A DNA stretch of 64,000 nucleotides from Charina bottae (taxonomy: Eukaryota > Chordata > Lepidosauria > Squamata > Charinaidae). The notes under the pieces were generated by a model, which was not told the origin of the DNA, did no database searches, and saw nothing but the letters and a program-made list of their open reading frames with translations. Location of the stretch: the NCBI GenBank assembly GCA_023362775.1, contig JALMGJ010000006.1:58433501-58497500 (forward strand), in the 5' to 3' direction. Both the position numbers and the translations under genes were made by a program. Shown one piece after another: positions 36,690-47,749 of the stretch; position 1 is the first letter of the stretch, and each line of letters opens with the position of its first letter.

Positions 36690-38596
36690 AGTATGTGTTA
36701 GAGCTTTGATTTTTATAGCCTAATATAAATGTCCAAGTGAGCAATTTTTGGTTCAGCAGGATATACACATTGCTTCCTCTCCATGATTCCTCAATCATAT
36801 AAAAGGTGGATAGAGATAGAGATATATTATTTTGATAAGACAGCCACTGCACACACTTCCTGTTCCTTAAACCATATACCTAATAGATACATAGATAAAA
36901 CCTCCCGAGGGTGTTCCACAGACATAAGAAATGGCAACCAAACCTGTCTTGGTATTGTGTTCATTATATCCAAAGTTCTCCCTTTAACTTATAAAAAGAT
37001 ATGAGAAAGCTGAGAGTCAATCGGAGATAGTACATTAAACATAGTAAAAACCTAAACTTTATTTTTCTGTGCATTCAATTTGCATTTTCCTATAGAACAA
37101 TTACTATTTTAATGATTTTTAATGATTTTAGTCATTTTCATACTTACATTTCTAACTATTTATTAATGCAAACAATTAATAAATGCAACATCTGATTCTG
37201 AACTGAAGCCTAGAGGCCATCAAACCTCTGGCAAATAATAATATGGATTATTTCCAAAACAGTTCTTAAAACATGGTACATTATTTAAAGAATTTCTATA
37301 AATAAGGTAGTGCTATTCCAACTCTGAAATAAATATTACATTTTAAATAATAGAAGAGTTTTAAAAGCTAATTTGTATGGAGCTGTACAGTGTTTCAGAC
37401 TGGAGAGCAAAAAGGTGCTTCAAAGCACATAGGGGCATATATCTAGCACCTGTCAGAAACTCCTTAAACAAGAGATTTTCAAACTTTTTCAGGGCATGGA
37501 ACTTGTTAGTGAAAATTGACAGTGTTTGAGTGAACTTTTTCCCCCCTTTCGTGTTTCACGAAACCCTACAGTTTGAAAACTCAAGTGATCCCTGTAAAAG
37601 ACATGCTTGGTTTAAGGAATTGCAGACAGATGCTACATGGGCACTCACTTCCTCTGAAGAATCATTCCACTTTTGAAACTGAAGTGCTTCACAGCCCTAC
37701 TAATTAAGCTACTCCAGAATGTATACAGGACAGCACTGTGAAATAAGTATCAAATCAACATAAAAAATGATCAGTTGATTCAACTGGTTACAGTCTGAAC
37801 AAAAGCTTTTGTTGCCGTTACTGTTTTAGATTTTCTCATACAGAATAAAAAAACTGCAGAATAAAAAAACTGCTGATTCCAGTAAAGACAGATTTAATCT
37901 TTACTGTACACTATTTAAAGCCATCTAAAACACAGACCCAAAACCAACAGAGTAAAAGCAAACTCATTACAAATCACTTGAGCTCTTGTAAGCTACACAC
38001 ATAAACTGAAAATGTTTATTTTAGCAGAAAAAATAATCAATCGTTAAATTTCTAATGGGATACAATGTATTTTCTGATCTCATGGTATAGAAAGAAAAAT
38101 AATTAAATAAATTTACCTTTCAAGGTTTCTATGATATTCTGTCGGAAAAACTAATCTTAAGTAAGGCCAGACATTCACAATGTGCTGGAGAAAGCGGCAG
38201 GTTTTTCTGAAAGCCCACTTCAAACTATGTCAACACTTCAAAGTGGAAGTGGAAGAACAGTGAAGTTGATCATTTTCCCATAATGGAGTACTCACATTTA
38301 TGAATGAGTTTCTCATATATTCTAAAAGTAAACTAGAACCTTCTTCTTGGTCTGTTTTCATTAAATGTAATTCTTACTGTATGAATCATAGGCATTTATG
38401 GACTACCAGACTTAGCAGAGACATTATGTTTTAATTTGCTTTCTTACCAAGTTTTGAAACTGATATTGGCCAAATTATAAGGCCAAATCCTTATAATGCC
38501 TTCCAAAAACATTATGCTAACACAAATAAATGTTGGAATGAAAAGCATGCTTAAAATACAGTAACTATTTATTATTCAATTGTGATTCAATTGTGG
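36690..38596. other. No gene seen
   Basis: About 1.9 kb of AT-rich DNA. A 16-bp tandem duplication (AGAATAAAAAAACTGC) occurs near 37845-37875. No coding region recognised. Confidence 0.5.
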
Positions 38597-38635
38597 CAAT
38601 ATAAGCAAGCAAAAAAAAAGTATACTCAAGTATCC

Positions 38636-40050
38636 TGACAAATACATATACATATATTAAAAAATTCCCTTCTCACCCCTATGGGTAGTAGTATGTCTTC
38701 CTCAACCTCGGGTCCTCTACCAGAGGCCTGGGAGTTTGAGGGTTCTGTGCAGTATCTTAGCTGTTCCTAGCATTGCATTGTTCTGGACAGAAAGCTTTGA
38801 TGTTGTTCCTGGGATCTGTTGGAGCCACTCTCCCAGCTTAGGAGTCACAGCCCCGAGTGCTCCTACCAGCACTGGGGCCACTTTGGCCTTCACTTTCCAC
38901 ATCCTCTCTAGTTCCTCTTTCAGGCCCTGGGACTTTTCCAAATTCTCATAGTCTTTCTTCCTGATGTTGCTGTCACTTGACACCGCTAAATCTATCACCA
39001 CCTCTGTCTTCTGGTCCTTGTCTACTATCATGATGATTGATTGGCCAGGACCTGCCTGTCCGCCTGGATCTGAAAGTCCCACAGGTTCTTAGCCCTGTTA
39101 TTCTCCACAACCTTCTGTGGAATCTCCCATCTGGACTTGGGAGGGTCTAGCCCATACGCTGTGCAGATGTTCCTGTACACAATGCCAGCGACTTGGTTGT
39201 GCCGTTCAGTGTATGCTGTTCCTACCTGCATCTTACACCCTGCCACTATGTGTTGGGCTGTCTCTGAGGCCTCTCTGCAGAGTCTGCACTTCAGGTCCTG
39301 TCTAGTGTGGTAGACCCCTGCTTCTATGGATCTGGTGCTTAGTGCTTGTTCTTGTGCTGCTATGATCAGTGCCTCAGTGCTGTCTTTTAGTCAAGCCCTT
39401 TCCAGCCACCGGTAGGATTTCCCAATGTCAGCCACCTCAGCTATCTGTCGATGGTACATCCCATGCAGGGTCTTGGCTTGCCATGGTACTTCCTCTGCTT
39501 CATCTTCCTCCCGTGTCTGCTGCTGCCTCAGGCATTCTCTCAGCAGCTCATCTTTGGGTGCCATCTTACTGATGTACTCCTGGATGCTCTGGGTCTCATC
39601 CAGGACAGTGGCTTTGACACTCACCAGACCCCACCTGCACTCTTTTCGGCTGGCGTAGTCTCTGGGTATTGGATTTGGGGTAGAAACCTCCGTACTTTGT
39701 GAGGAGCTTCCGGGTCTTCACATTGGCAGCCTCCATGTCCTCTTTTGGCCAGCTCACTATACCAGCAGGGTATCTGATAACTCACAGGGCATACATGTTA
39801 ATGGCATGGATCTTGTTCTTCCCATTGAGCTGGCTCTTCAGGACCTGTCTTATCCTTTGGTGGTACTTGGATGTTGCTGTCTTCCTTGCCTCCTCATTGT
39901 GGTTCCCATGTGACTGTGGAATACCAAGGTACTCGTAGCTGATATGTATCTCTGCTATGTGGCCTGCTGGTAGTTCTACCCCATCAGTCTTGACCACCTT
40001 CCCTCTCTTTACTACCATCCAGCCATACTTCTTTAGTCTGAATGACATCC
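38636..40050 (-). mobile_element. R2/R4-clade LINE, 5'-truncated
   Basis: About 1.4 kb on the minus strand bounded by 39-bp direct repeats with one mismatch (38597-38635 and 40051-40089, containing AAAAAAAAAGTATACTCAAG). The encoded fragments belong to LINEs with a restriction-like endonuclease (R2/R4/Dong type), not the APE-type of BovB and L2. The insertion site is the arm of a palindromic MITE. Family placement rests on recognising the C-terminal protein blocks. Confidence 0.78.
38717..40048 (-). pseudogene. R2/R4-type polymerase-endonuclease C-terminal region, broken
   Basis: From 40.05 kb downward on the minus strand, in several frames: GMSFRLKKYGWMVVKRGKV, IHISYEYLGIPQSHGNHNEE, QVLKSQLNGKNKIHAIN (reverse transcriptase thumb region), then TVLDETQSIQEYI, LHGMYHRQIAEVADIGKSY, a CR.C-type zinc finger region near 39290-39235 ending in GCKMQVGTAY, RHNQVAGIVYRNICTAYGL, and IVDKDQKTEVVIDLAV with LGAVTPKLGEWLQQIPGTTS. 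The last part is the restriction-like endonuclease and C-terminus. Frameshifts (for example near 39040, at the expected catalytic PD motif) and stops make it non-functional. The catalytic reverse transcriptase core is missing. Confidence 0.75.
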
Positions 40051-40272
40051 CAATATAAGCAAACAAAAAAAAAGTATACTCAAGTATCCAAATAAATAAA
40101 CAAACAAATATATCAGTATAAATATGTAATCTAGGTTCTTTAACTTTTATACCTAAATTCTTCGTATTTGAGTATAAAAGTTAAATAACTAGATTATATA
40201 TTTATACTGATTTTTTGTGTATTAGGATACTTGAGTATACTTTTTTTGGCTAATATTCCTTATTCGCTTATA
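40051..40272. mobile_element. Palindromic MITE, interrupted by the R2/R4 LINE
   Basis: 40069-40135 and about 40168-40252 are inverted copies: AGTATACTCAAGTATCC at the left pairs with GGATACTTGAGTATACT at the right, and TCAGTATAAATATGTAATCT pairs with AGATTATATATTTATACTGA. The outer ends contain TATAAGC and GCTTATA next to TA, so a TA-targeting (Tc1/mariner-like) MITE is plausible. The left terminus is duplicated at 38597 by the LINE insertion. Confidence 0.6.
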
Positions 40273-42007
40273 TAGTGAGAGAAAATCACTAGAAACCAAT
40301 AAAACATGGGGACTGCACTATCAAGCCAGATGATGCCAACTGCCCCCACCCACCACCCCCGTCAGCAGGGATGCACAAACATGCATCAGGATCTGATAGT
40401 GACAGTTAAGGCCACAAAGATTCCAGTTATATTCTGTTTTTGTTCAGAAACTAAGACAGAAATAAGCAGTTGAGTATCAGTCAAGTCTAATCCAAGTAGG
40501 CATATAGGCAAGTTACCTGATACTCAATAGGAAATGGCTCTAAACACAGTGTGATTTTTTTCGTGGCTAGCTAACATTAGATTGTTTTTATTTAAAACAA
40601 TTATTTACTGCTTTCCAATTAAAACAACTTCAACATGTTTTACAGTTATATAGATACAGTGCTAGACTATGTAAATTTTTGATCTGAATGTATAGAACAA
40701 TTCTTATTTTTAAGCTATAGTTTAAGGTATCTGACTTAGAGACTTTTGTTTTACTTATGTTTTTAATCAGCCTAATAATTAAAGTTCTCCAAGCACATTA
40801 CATTGTTAGACATTATTTTCTATCAAATGGACAAGATATTACTCTGTTCCTTTGACTGCCTTAAGCTGTAATTATTATTCTCCATAATCAAGTAGAACAG
40901 TATAGGTTAGACATCCTTGCCAGAAAGGTACAGTTATAACATCCAGGAACGGATAGGGATTTTTGCCAGGATATCAACTGTTCAGATATCCTCTAAGCTG
41001 GATGAGTAAGATAGAACTTGATAATGGAGGTTTTCATGCTTATGGCATTTGCAAAAACTCTACCACCAGGTGTGCCCAGCCAACCAGGATAACCCAGGGT
41101 GATGCAGCAGCAGCCATTGCCTTCAACTGGTATTTTCTGCCTTCATTTTCTTTACTTCCTTTCAACCAGGGTTATAGGAACAAGGCAAAAAGAATGAAAA
41201 TTCTTTCCCCTTTCCGCAATCTGAGGAGCACAACAGCACCTTAAATTTGTACCTGGTAATTAGCCTGGAGAGGCCTAGGAGTTCCTAAGCCTGATAGTAG
41301 AAAACAGAAGTTAACACCGAAAGTATTTCTTTCAATAGTAGTTAGAGTTCATTAAGAATGCAAACAGCCAAGGAGGGAAAAACAGATGAGTGTTAGGCTT
41401 AAAGAAAAGGATCTGGTTTCAAAAGAGGAAGTGTGAATAAAACAAAGCAAAAGCCTATCTAAATTATTGATTAAGCCTCAGAGATATATTTTGGAATCTT
41501 GCCCTGACCAAACAAACCCAACACTGTCTGTCTAGCTACATACTGATCCCAAACATTTGTGTGGTTAGATTCCCTCCAGTGGTCTTGGAAAATTTCACCC
41601 CCAATTGGGGTGGAGAGCTTAGATTCTTCTCTTTCCTCCGCAGTGCCAGCTGCTGCTCCTGGGGAGATTCAAACACCCAAAAAAAGTCTTCAGCAAACTC
41701 CTCCTTCATTACTTAACCTCAAGGTGCGGGAGGTGTTCTTGCTAAGGGATTTAGCCAACTGGTCCTCATAAACTTATTTCTTAGAGATTGAAGGAATTAA
41801 TTAGTCTACAAGTTGATTATGGGCGCATCCTGATCTAATGAAAATCTCTATTTTTTGGTGTTGCTAGGGATACCCATTACATCAATGGACAGCTTTTTGT
41901 TTTTTTCATACCAGGACCACCTTTGTAATTGAAGCTCGATTACATTATACAAGTAATTTTGGGACCAGCTCAGATAAAAGATGACATACTGAATTTATGC
42001 TTTTCTG
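40273..42007. other. No gene seen
   Basis: About 1.7 kb of mixed sequence. An open frame of 93 codons at 40963 has no recognisable domain. Confidence 0.45.
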
Positions 42008-42082
42008 TACTGATTAGTCCTTGCCTTCTAATTGTGGTTCCCATGTGACTGTGGGATACCAAGGTACTTGTAGCTGGTCTTT
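42008..42082 (-). mobile_element. R2/R4-type LINE scrap
   Basis: About 70 bp nearly identical to 39885-39945 of the R2/R4 element (shared AATTGTGGTTCCCATGTGAC-type sequence with T/C differences, then TGGGATACCAAGGTACT). Isolated fragment. Confidence 0.7.
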
Positions 42083-42988
42083 ATGTCTGGCAAGTTATGT
42101 AACTGCCTACTTAAAGCAAGATAACAGATTATAATGACAAAGGACCAATAAAATTGGCCAATCGGGTAGAATAATGGACAAAAGTAAATGTAGGGCTGTA
42201 AAGTCCCTTGGATTCAATGGCAAAAAGATGCAATGGAGCAAAAGAGGCATGAATGATGCACCTGCCTGCACCTCTTTAAACCAAAGGTGTCACTAATATA
42301 TTGACATACTTATGCTTATAGGTGGCATAATTAATGTAATACCTTAATCCATAGATACAAGTAAACATATGGCTTTCATACTGCATTAACAATGAACCCT
42401 TATCAAGTCAAACTAGCAAAGCATTACATATAATATTTGCTTTCAGAATATCAGCAACAATTTAGCTTTAAAAGAAACTGGAAGAATCAATCATATTATG
42501 TTATTTTTTATCTTATGTTTATTGGTTTATTAACTATATCACCAGATCTAAGCAACTCACAATGGTTTCAAATAATGTATTGTCGAAGGCTTTCACGGCC
42601 GGAGTTCAATGGCTGTTGTGGGTCTTCCGGGCTGTGTGGCCGTGTTCTGGAAGTTGTGGTTCCTAACGTTTCGCCAGCATCTGTGGCCAGCATCTTCAGA
42701 GGGCAGGAGCACAGATAGAAGCAAAATCTCTGTGCCCAGGTAGAGTGGCAATGTTCTATTTATAGAGCTAAATTATAGGAGATTAGGTGGGGTTTTTTTG
42801 TTGTGTTGAAATGTTAACGAGTGGCTGATGAGCGTGATTAGCATGTTCATTGTGAGAAGTATTCCCATGACCTGGTGGTTGGACTGAGTTCGTTGACCTT
42901 TTGCAGGCTGTGTTTTTCAGGACTGGTAGCCAGGTTTTGCTAATTTTTAAACTTTCTTCTTTTTTATTGTAACTGTGCTGGTGTTTGT

Positions 42989-43292
42989 CAAGCAAACGGG
43001 ACACAAAATCCTATTTGAAAACACAGAAATACTGGACAACACCAAAAGCCACTACACCAGATTATACAGAGAAGCCATTGAAATTCACAAACACCAGCAC
43101 AGTTACAATAAAAAAGAAGAAAGTTTAAAAATTAGCAAAACCTGGCTACCAGTCCTGAAAAACACAGCCTGCAAAAGGTCAACGAACTCAGTCCAACCAC
43201 CAGGTCATGGGAATACTTCTCACAATGAACATGCTAATCACGCTCATCAGCCACTCGTTAACATTTCAACACAACAAAAAAACCCCACCTAA
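42989..43292 (+). pseudogene. C-terminal end of Penelope-like protein (GIY-YIG nuclease region)
   Basis: An open frame reads KILFENTEILDNTKSHYTRL, then YREAIEIHKH and SYNKKEESLKISKTWLPVL, the end of the GIY-YIG endonuclease region of Penelope-like polymerases as I know it. The frame runs on to QQKNPT and a stop at 43292. The first part lies in the unique centre and the rest in the right arm. The same C-terminus is encoded in inverse on the minus strand at 42783-42985. The reverse transcriptase is absent, so this is a truncated remnant. Confidence 0.7.
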
Positions 43293-43371
43293 TCTCCTAT
43301 AATTTAGCTCTATAAATAGAACATTGCCACTCTACCTGGGCACAGAGATTTTGCTTCTATCTGTGCTCCTG

Positions 43372-43416
43372 CCCTCTGAAGATGCTGGCCACAGATGCTG
43401 GCGAAACGTTAGGAAC
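43372..43416 (+). ncRNA. Hammerhead-ribozyme-like motif in Penelope-like arm
   Basis: CTGAAGA (43376-43382), a stem GCTGGC/GCTGGC that pairs with two G-U wobbles, GAAA (43403-43406), ACGTT and AGG. Relative to the 30.6-kb copy the stem bases differ but pairing is kept. The left arm carries an inverted copy. Function is inferred. Confidence 0.55.
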
Positions 43417-43476
43417 CACAACTTCCAGAACACGGCCACACAGCCCGGAAGACCCACAACAGCCGTTTCAAATAAT

Positions 43477-44561
43477 CATAAAGAGACAATTATAAAACCA
43501 GAAGCAGAATCACAAAAACAAGGTAAAACCATAAAATAAAATAAAAGTAAGGCAATCATTAACGTTAACCCCATCTAATAAAGGCAATACTAAATTGGAA
43601 AGTCTTGTAAATGAATTGAGTCTTTGCAGCCTTTTGGAATAGTGCCAAGGAGGGTGCAAATCAGAAATCCAGGGGAAACATCTCACAGACTGGAGGTCAT
43701 CACAAAAAAGTTCAGTCTCTGCCCCCTCTTCTCAACTTCAGATGTAGGAAAAAGAAAGCATTCCCAACCTAGACAAGTGCACCAGACAGGTGGGTTCCAT
43801 CTGCATCCTTATGTAATAGAATATATAGACCAATATACACTACTACAAATTGCTTTTTATACTCCAAGATATAATAATTCAATGATCAGCTCTCTCAACT
43901 TTATATATCAGATTCAGAGAAGGAAGAACTATTTCAATTTCCATTCTGATAAACAAATCCACAAAATCAACAAATATGTTGCAAGCAATGATACATATCA
44001 TAATACATTTTACATATTACAAAGAATATTTATATGAACCTCATGTGATCAAGGAAGCTTTTAAAGTGTAATTTCTTTCTATTTAATTGAATACATACTT
44101 TATATAGAAGTTTTGTTCGGTTCTTTTATTCCAATCAGTTTCAGAACGGCTATAATGATGCTTTGTGATATTAAATATCCATTATATTCTGCAACTGAGA
44201 CAGTACGAGTTATACTATAACTGAAATGAAGCAAGAATATGTAAAGGAAATGATCCATCAGTTTTCAAAATACAAATTTTGAAATTTTTATCAACTCTTC
44301 AACCTAGAAAAACAAGATTCAGATGCCACATTTACATAATTAGAATATATACATTTTTGCACATGCATTCTATGAAAAGCAGACACAATGGGAAAAACAA
44401 AACAAATGGAATCAGATGCACACTCTGTGTTGTCGTTTTTAAAAAATTGGTAACGCAAATTATAACTAAAATTGCTAGGATATTTAATTTCTGCAGTACA
44501 GGTCAATTTCAGTGAGAGTATTGACAGGTTAATGTCCTAACCATGGCTAATGCTAGGTACA
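43477..44561. other. No gene seen
   Basis: AT-rich; a 137-codon open frame at 43624 has no recognisable domain and biased composition. Confidence 0.45.
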
Positions 44562-44569
44562 GTTTAACA

Positions 44570-44912
44570 CAGAGCTTTCCAAACTTTTCATGTTGGTGAC
44601 ACACTTTTTAGACATGCATCATTTCGCGACACACTCTTACAGCAGGGCATCATTTCGTGACACACTCTTACAGCAGGGCACAAGGCAGACACTAGGACCT
44701 GCGTGGAATCACAGCAGGTTTGGAGACAGCAAGGCACAAGGCAGGCACTAGGATCTGCGCAGAATCCTAGGAGGGCAGGTTTGGAGGCAGCAAGGCACAA
44801 GGCAGGCACTAGGACCTGCGTGGAATCCTGGCAGGGCAGCAGCAGCCGCGACACACCCAGACACTGCAGCCGACACACTAACGTGTCCCGACACACAGTT
44901 TGGAAATCTCTG
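44570..44912 (-). mobile_element. Non-autonomous hAT element, family A (343 bp)
   Basis: Terminal inverted repeats CAGAGCTTTCCAAACT and AGTTTGGAAATCTCTG, flanked by 8-bp duplications with one difference (GTTTAACA 44562-44569, TTTTAACA 44913-44920). The interior has about 2.5 tandem units of 56-61 bp (AAGGCACAAGGCAGGCACTA). It is a homologue of 57866-58148 in the opposite orientation. No transposase. Confidence 0.9.
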
Positions 44913-44920
44913 TTTTAACA

Positions 44921-46464
44921 TCTTGTGTACATTCTACCATTAACTTCATTGATAAACACTAAGACTGTACTGTATATCCTAAGCCTTTGTAATAATTTAA
45001 TGTGGCTATGTGCTGCCATTTTATCCTTCTGCCTTTACATGTGGCCGTTTAACCAAGTCTGGAGACCTATCTGAAACTATGTGTGTTCTGTTAATGCCCT
45101 CTATAGGAGGGTTCCTACAAACAAATAAATCTGACCAACTTGGGAAGGGATGCTCCTGGCATAGCAAATGTAAATTTGCGAAGTTGCTCTTTTCCATAGC
45201 CTCCACTGTTAATCCATTGACAACTGAAGATCAAGAAGCATTCCCAGGCTGAAAAACTGCTTTTTCCAGGACAGTGCAATCCTGCACAAAATGGGCTGAA
45301 TCTCACTGACTGAGTCCAGTCTCCTGTTTATAAGCAGTATATCTGTATTGAGTTTATTTTCAGTTTGTTGTCTCATCCAGACCATTGTCTAGTTAGATAA
45401 CTTTTAAGAGTACTTGAAAGTTCAACTGTTTTCTTGGAATTGGATCATAAGGAGCAAGAGTGCAGGCTCCATCAGCGTGCTGATGACATCCCATCCATAC
45501 CTTCAGAAAACCTCCATCAGTGGTTCCATATAGAAGTTGAGCAGCATGGGTGATGGGTTGGAACACTGTGGCACACTATAGGTTATTGGCTTTAATATTT
45601 CAAGACACATTTGTATACCACCACAATCAAAAATTACGTTTGGCATTTCACATAGAAAAATACAATATAAAACAACTCTGTACAAGTTCACCTTGTTCTT
45701 TCTGGTCCTTCTGTGGCCTCGAGTCCATTGATGAACTGGCTTTCTATTGTTAGTTAAATTAAGTACTTAGGACCTTTAAATTCATCCCAGTCCTCAGATG
45801 ACACATTTGTTCCAATCTCTAAATATGCTGTTTACACTTCTCATTCCAAATCATGGCTCACTTTTTTAGTTTAATATATCTTCAGTTTCATATCTTATTT
45901 TCACAGTTTCATATCTTATTTTCACAAAAAGAAAATATCTAGCTTGTTACAGATAGGTTTTTGAAAAACCAACACTTAGTTGAACAATTAAAATAATTAC
46001 AGATTATTCCTATTTCATTTTCAAAATTCCTACAATTTAAGTTATGATTTCTATTGCAATTGCAAACTTATGAATGAGATAATGCAACTCCTAAATCATC
46101 TGATTTTTTTTCCACTGGATTTTTTTTAATGTGTCTTGAGATACTATCTTTTGTGTCTTGAGCCACTGTCCTTTGTAACATGTTTGGTACATGGAAAGTG
46201 CAATATAAATGATAACAAATATTTAACAACAAAATAAAAAAAATACCAATTAGCACCAATGAAAACTAAATGGCTTCTCCCTTACCAGCAACAGTTCTTG
46301 CTCAATACAACAAACAGAACAAGGTACCCTTTAGAACTGCAAGGGCCTTCAGAACAGCAATTCCAGATCTTCTTTCCATTCTCCTATCTTACTAGAGACG
46401 TTTAATGTTTGTGTTTGCATATCTGTGTTTTACATGCACTGTGACATACTCTGTATTTCACATG
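44921..46464. other. No gene seen
   Basis: AT-rich. It contains a 64-bp repeat shared with 55.5 kb (see 46041-46104) and a roughly 22-bp tandem duplication (TTTCATATCTTATTTTCACA) near 45885-45930. Confidence 0.45.
46041..46104 (+). repeat. 64-bp dispersed repeat, copy 1
   Basis: Matches 55484-55547 at 60 of 64 positions in the same orientation (shared GCAATTGCAAACTTATGAAT). All four differences are T/C transitions. Family unknown. Confidence 0.85.
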
Positions 46465-46472
46465 CACTAGAC

Positions 46473-47563
46473 CAGCGGTGTCCAACCTTTTGGCTTCCCT
46501 GGGCCACATTGAGTGAAGAGAAATTGACTTAGGCCGCACATAAAATATGTAATTTTTCCAAGGACCGGGGGACGGGGTTTGCAGGCGGCAGCCAATCACG
46601 TGTGCCGGTGGGCGGGGCTTGCAGGCAGGAGCATTACATTTATTGTGCACTTTATTTCTAGGGGTCCCTGCCCCCCAGCCCATGTGATTGGCTCCCGCCT
46701 GCAAACCTTTTTTGCCTCCCTGCCGCTCCAAGCAGCATTTTTTTGCGGAACCGAGGGCATTTTCGGGGTCCCTGGAGCCTGCTCTTTCGAAGGGGCACCC
46801 TGGCAGGGCGTGGGGCAGACTTCCCCCACTATTGCTCCCCGCAGCTTTTCTTGGCAGAGCGCCAGTCGTGAGGCGAAAAAGCCTCGGATCACCACAAAAA
46901 GTGATGGTGGGGGGGTGCCCCGGGGTGGAAAATCTCTGTGCCAATCAGCTGTGCAACGGGGAGGCGGAGGTGCACCTGAGCTACCCCGGTAGGAGCCGAA
47001 AAAACCGTGGGGAGCAAAAGGGGGGGGAGGAAAAGTCCGCCCTGTGCCCTGCCGGGGTGCCCCTTTGAAAGGGCACGCTCCGGGGACCCCAAAAATGCCC
47101 TTGGTTCCACAAAAAACACACTAAGCGGTAGGGAGGCAAAAACCAGCCGGCACCATCGCTGTGCCTTGGCCGCCACAACCTCCTCACACTGCTCACCCCC
47201 TCGCAACCCCTGGCCTGCTCGCACTGCCACCACTTCCCTCCTCCTCCTCATCAGGCTCACACACCGCCCACTCCTCCTTCTCCCTCAGGCAGGACGGCTC
47301 GGAAGAGCAGCGAGGGGAGGCTGATTGGCGGGGGTGATCCTCAGCACGCCTCTGCCCTCCTTTGCCGCGTGCTAATTGGTGGAGGGGTTTCTTCCGGGCT
47401 GCCTCCAATCGGCAGCTGTGGGTTGGATTTCCCTTTCGCGCCATGCCAGCCTCTTCCATAGTCTGGCATGGCGGTGGGGACAGGAGGCTCATTCCAGACC
47501 GGGCCGGATTGCTAACTGTTCTGGGCCGCATGCGGCCTGTAGGCCGTGGGTTGGACACCCCTG
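46473..47563. mobile_element. Non-autonomous hAT element, GC-rich (1,091 bp)
   Basis: Termini CAGCGGTGTCCAACC and GGTTGGACACCCCTG, with perfect 8-bp duplications CACTAGAC (46465-46472 and 47564-47571). Sub-terminal TGCGGCC sequence is hAT-like. Inside are CCAAT/GC-box units (46565-46635 and inverted at 46685-46707) and an inverted repeat of roughly 46709-46846 with 47006-47142. The open frames across it run on both strands at once and are compositional; no transposase motif is visible. Confidence 0.88.
46709..47142. repeat. Inverted repeat inside hAT element
   Basis: The left arm, about 46709-46846 (TTTTGCCTCCCTGCCGCT ... GGGGCACCCTGGCAGGGC), matches the complement of about 47006-47142 (GCCCTGCCGGGGTGCCCC ... 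AGCGGTAGGGAGGCAAAA) with roughly 80-85% identity by eye. The centre is about 160 bp. Confidence 0.7.
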
Positions 47564-47749
47564 CACTAGACAGTTGTGTGAAACAGAAAATCCCAGACAA
47601 TTCCATTATTCAACAGCCTGAGGAGATACAATATGTGTGGCGGGAGGTGGGGGTAGTGATGAAACATGTGTCATGACGTGGTGATGGAAGTATGAAAGTT
47701 TGAAGTTTGTATTGGGATATCACAAGATACATTTTGTCAATTTGGCATC

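Larger units (their letters stand above)
42577..43464 (+). mobile_element. Penelope-like element with 378-bp inverted arms
   Basis: An 888-bp insert with perfect 12-bp target duplications GTTTCAAATAAT (42565-42576 and 43465-43476). Order: 34-bp tail (42577-42610, complement of ATTGAACTCCGGCCGTGAAA plus 14 bp), left arm 42611-42988, 98-bp unique centre, right arm 43087-43464. The arms are equal in length and appear essentially identical when inverted; both encode the same 60-plus-residue protein end. The plan mirrors the smaller insert at 30.6 kb. Confidence 0.85.

Noticed and set aside
43624..44037. 137-codon open frame after the Penelope-like element
   Set aside because: Composition is AT-rich and irregular, there is no similarity to known domains that I can see, and the frame does not join the Penelope-like coding sequence.
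46402..47606. Open frames of 120-180 codons on both strands
   Set aside because: They fall within the GC-rich hAT element bounded by CACTAGAC duplications; frames cross the element ends and show no conserved domain.
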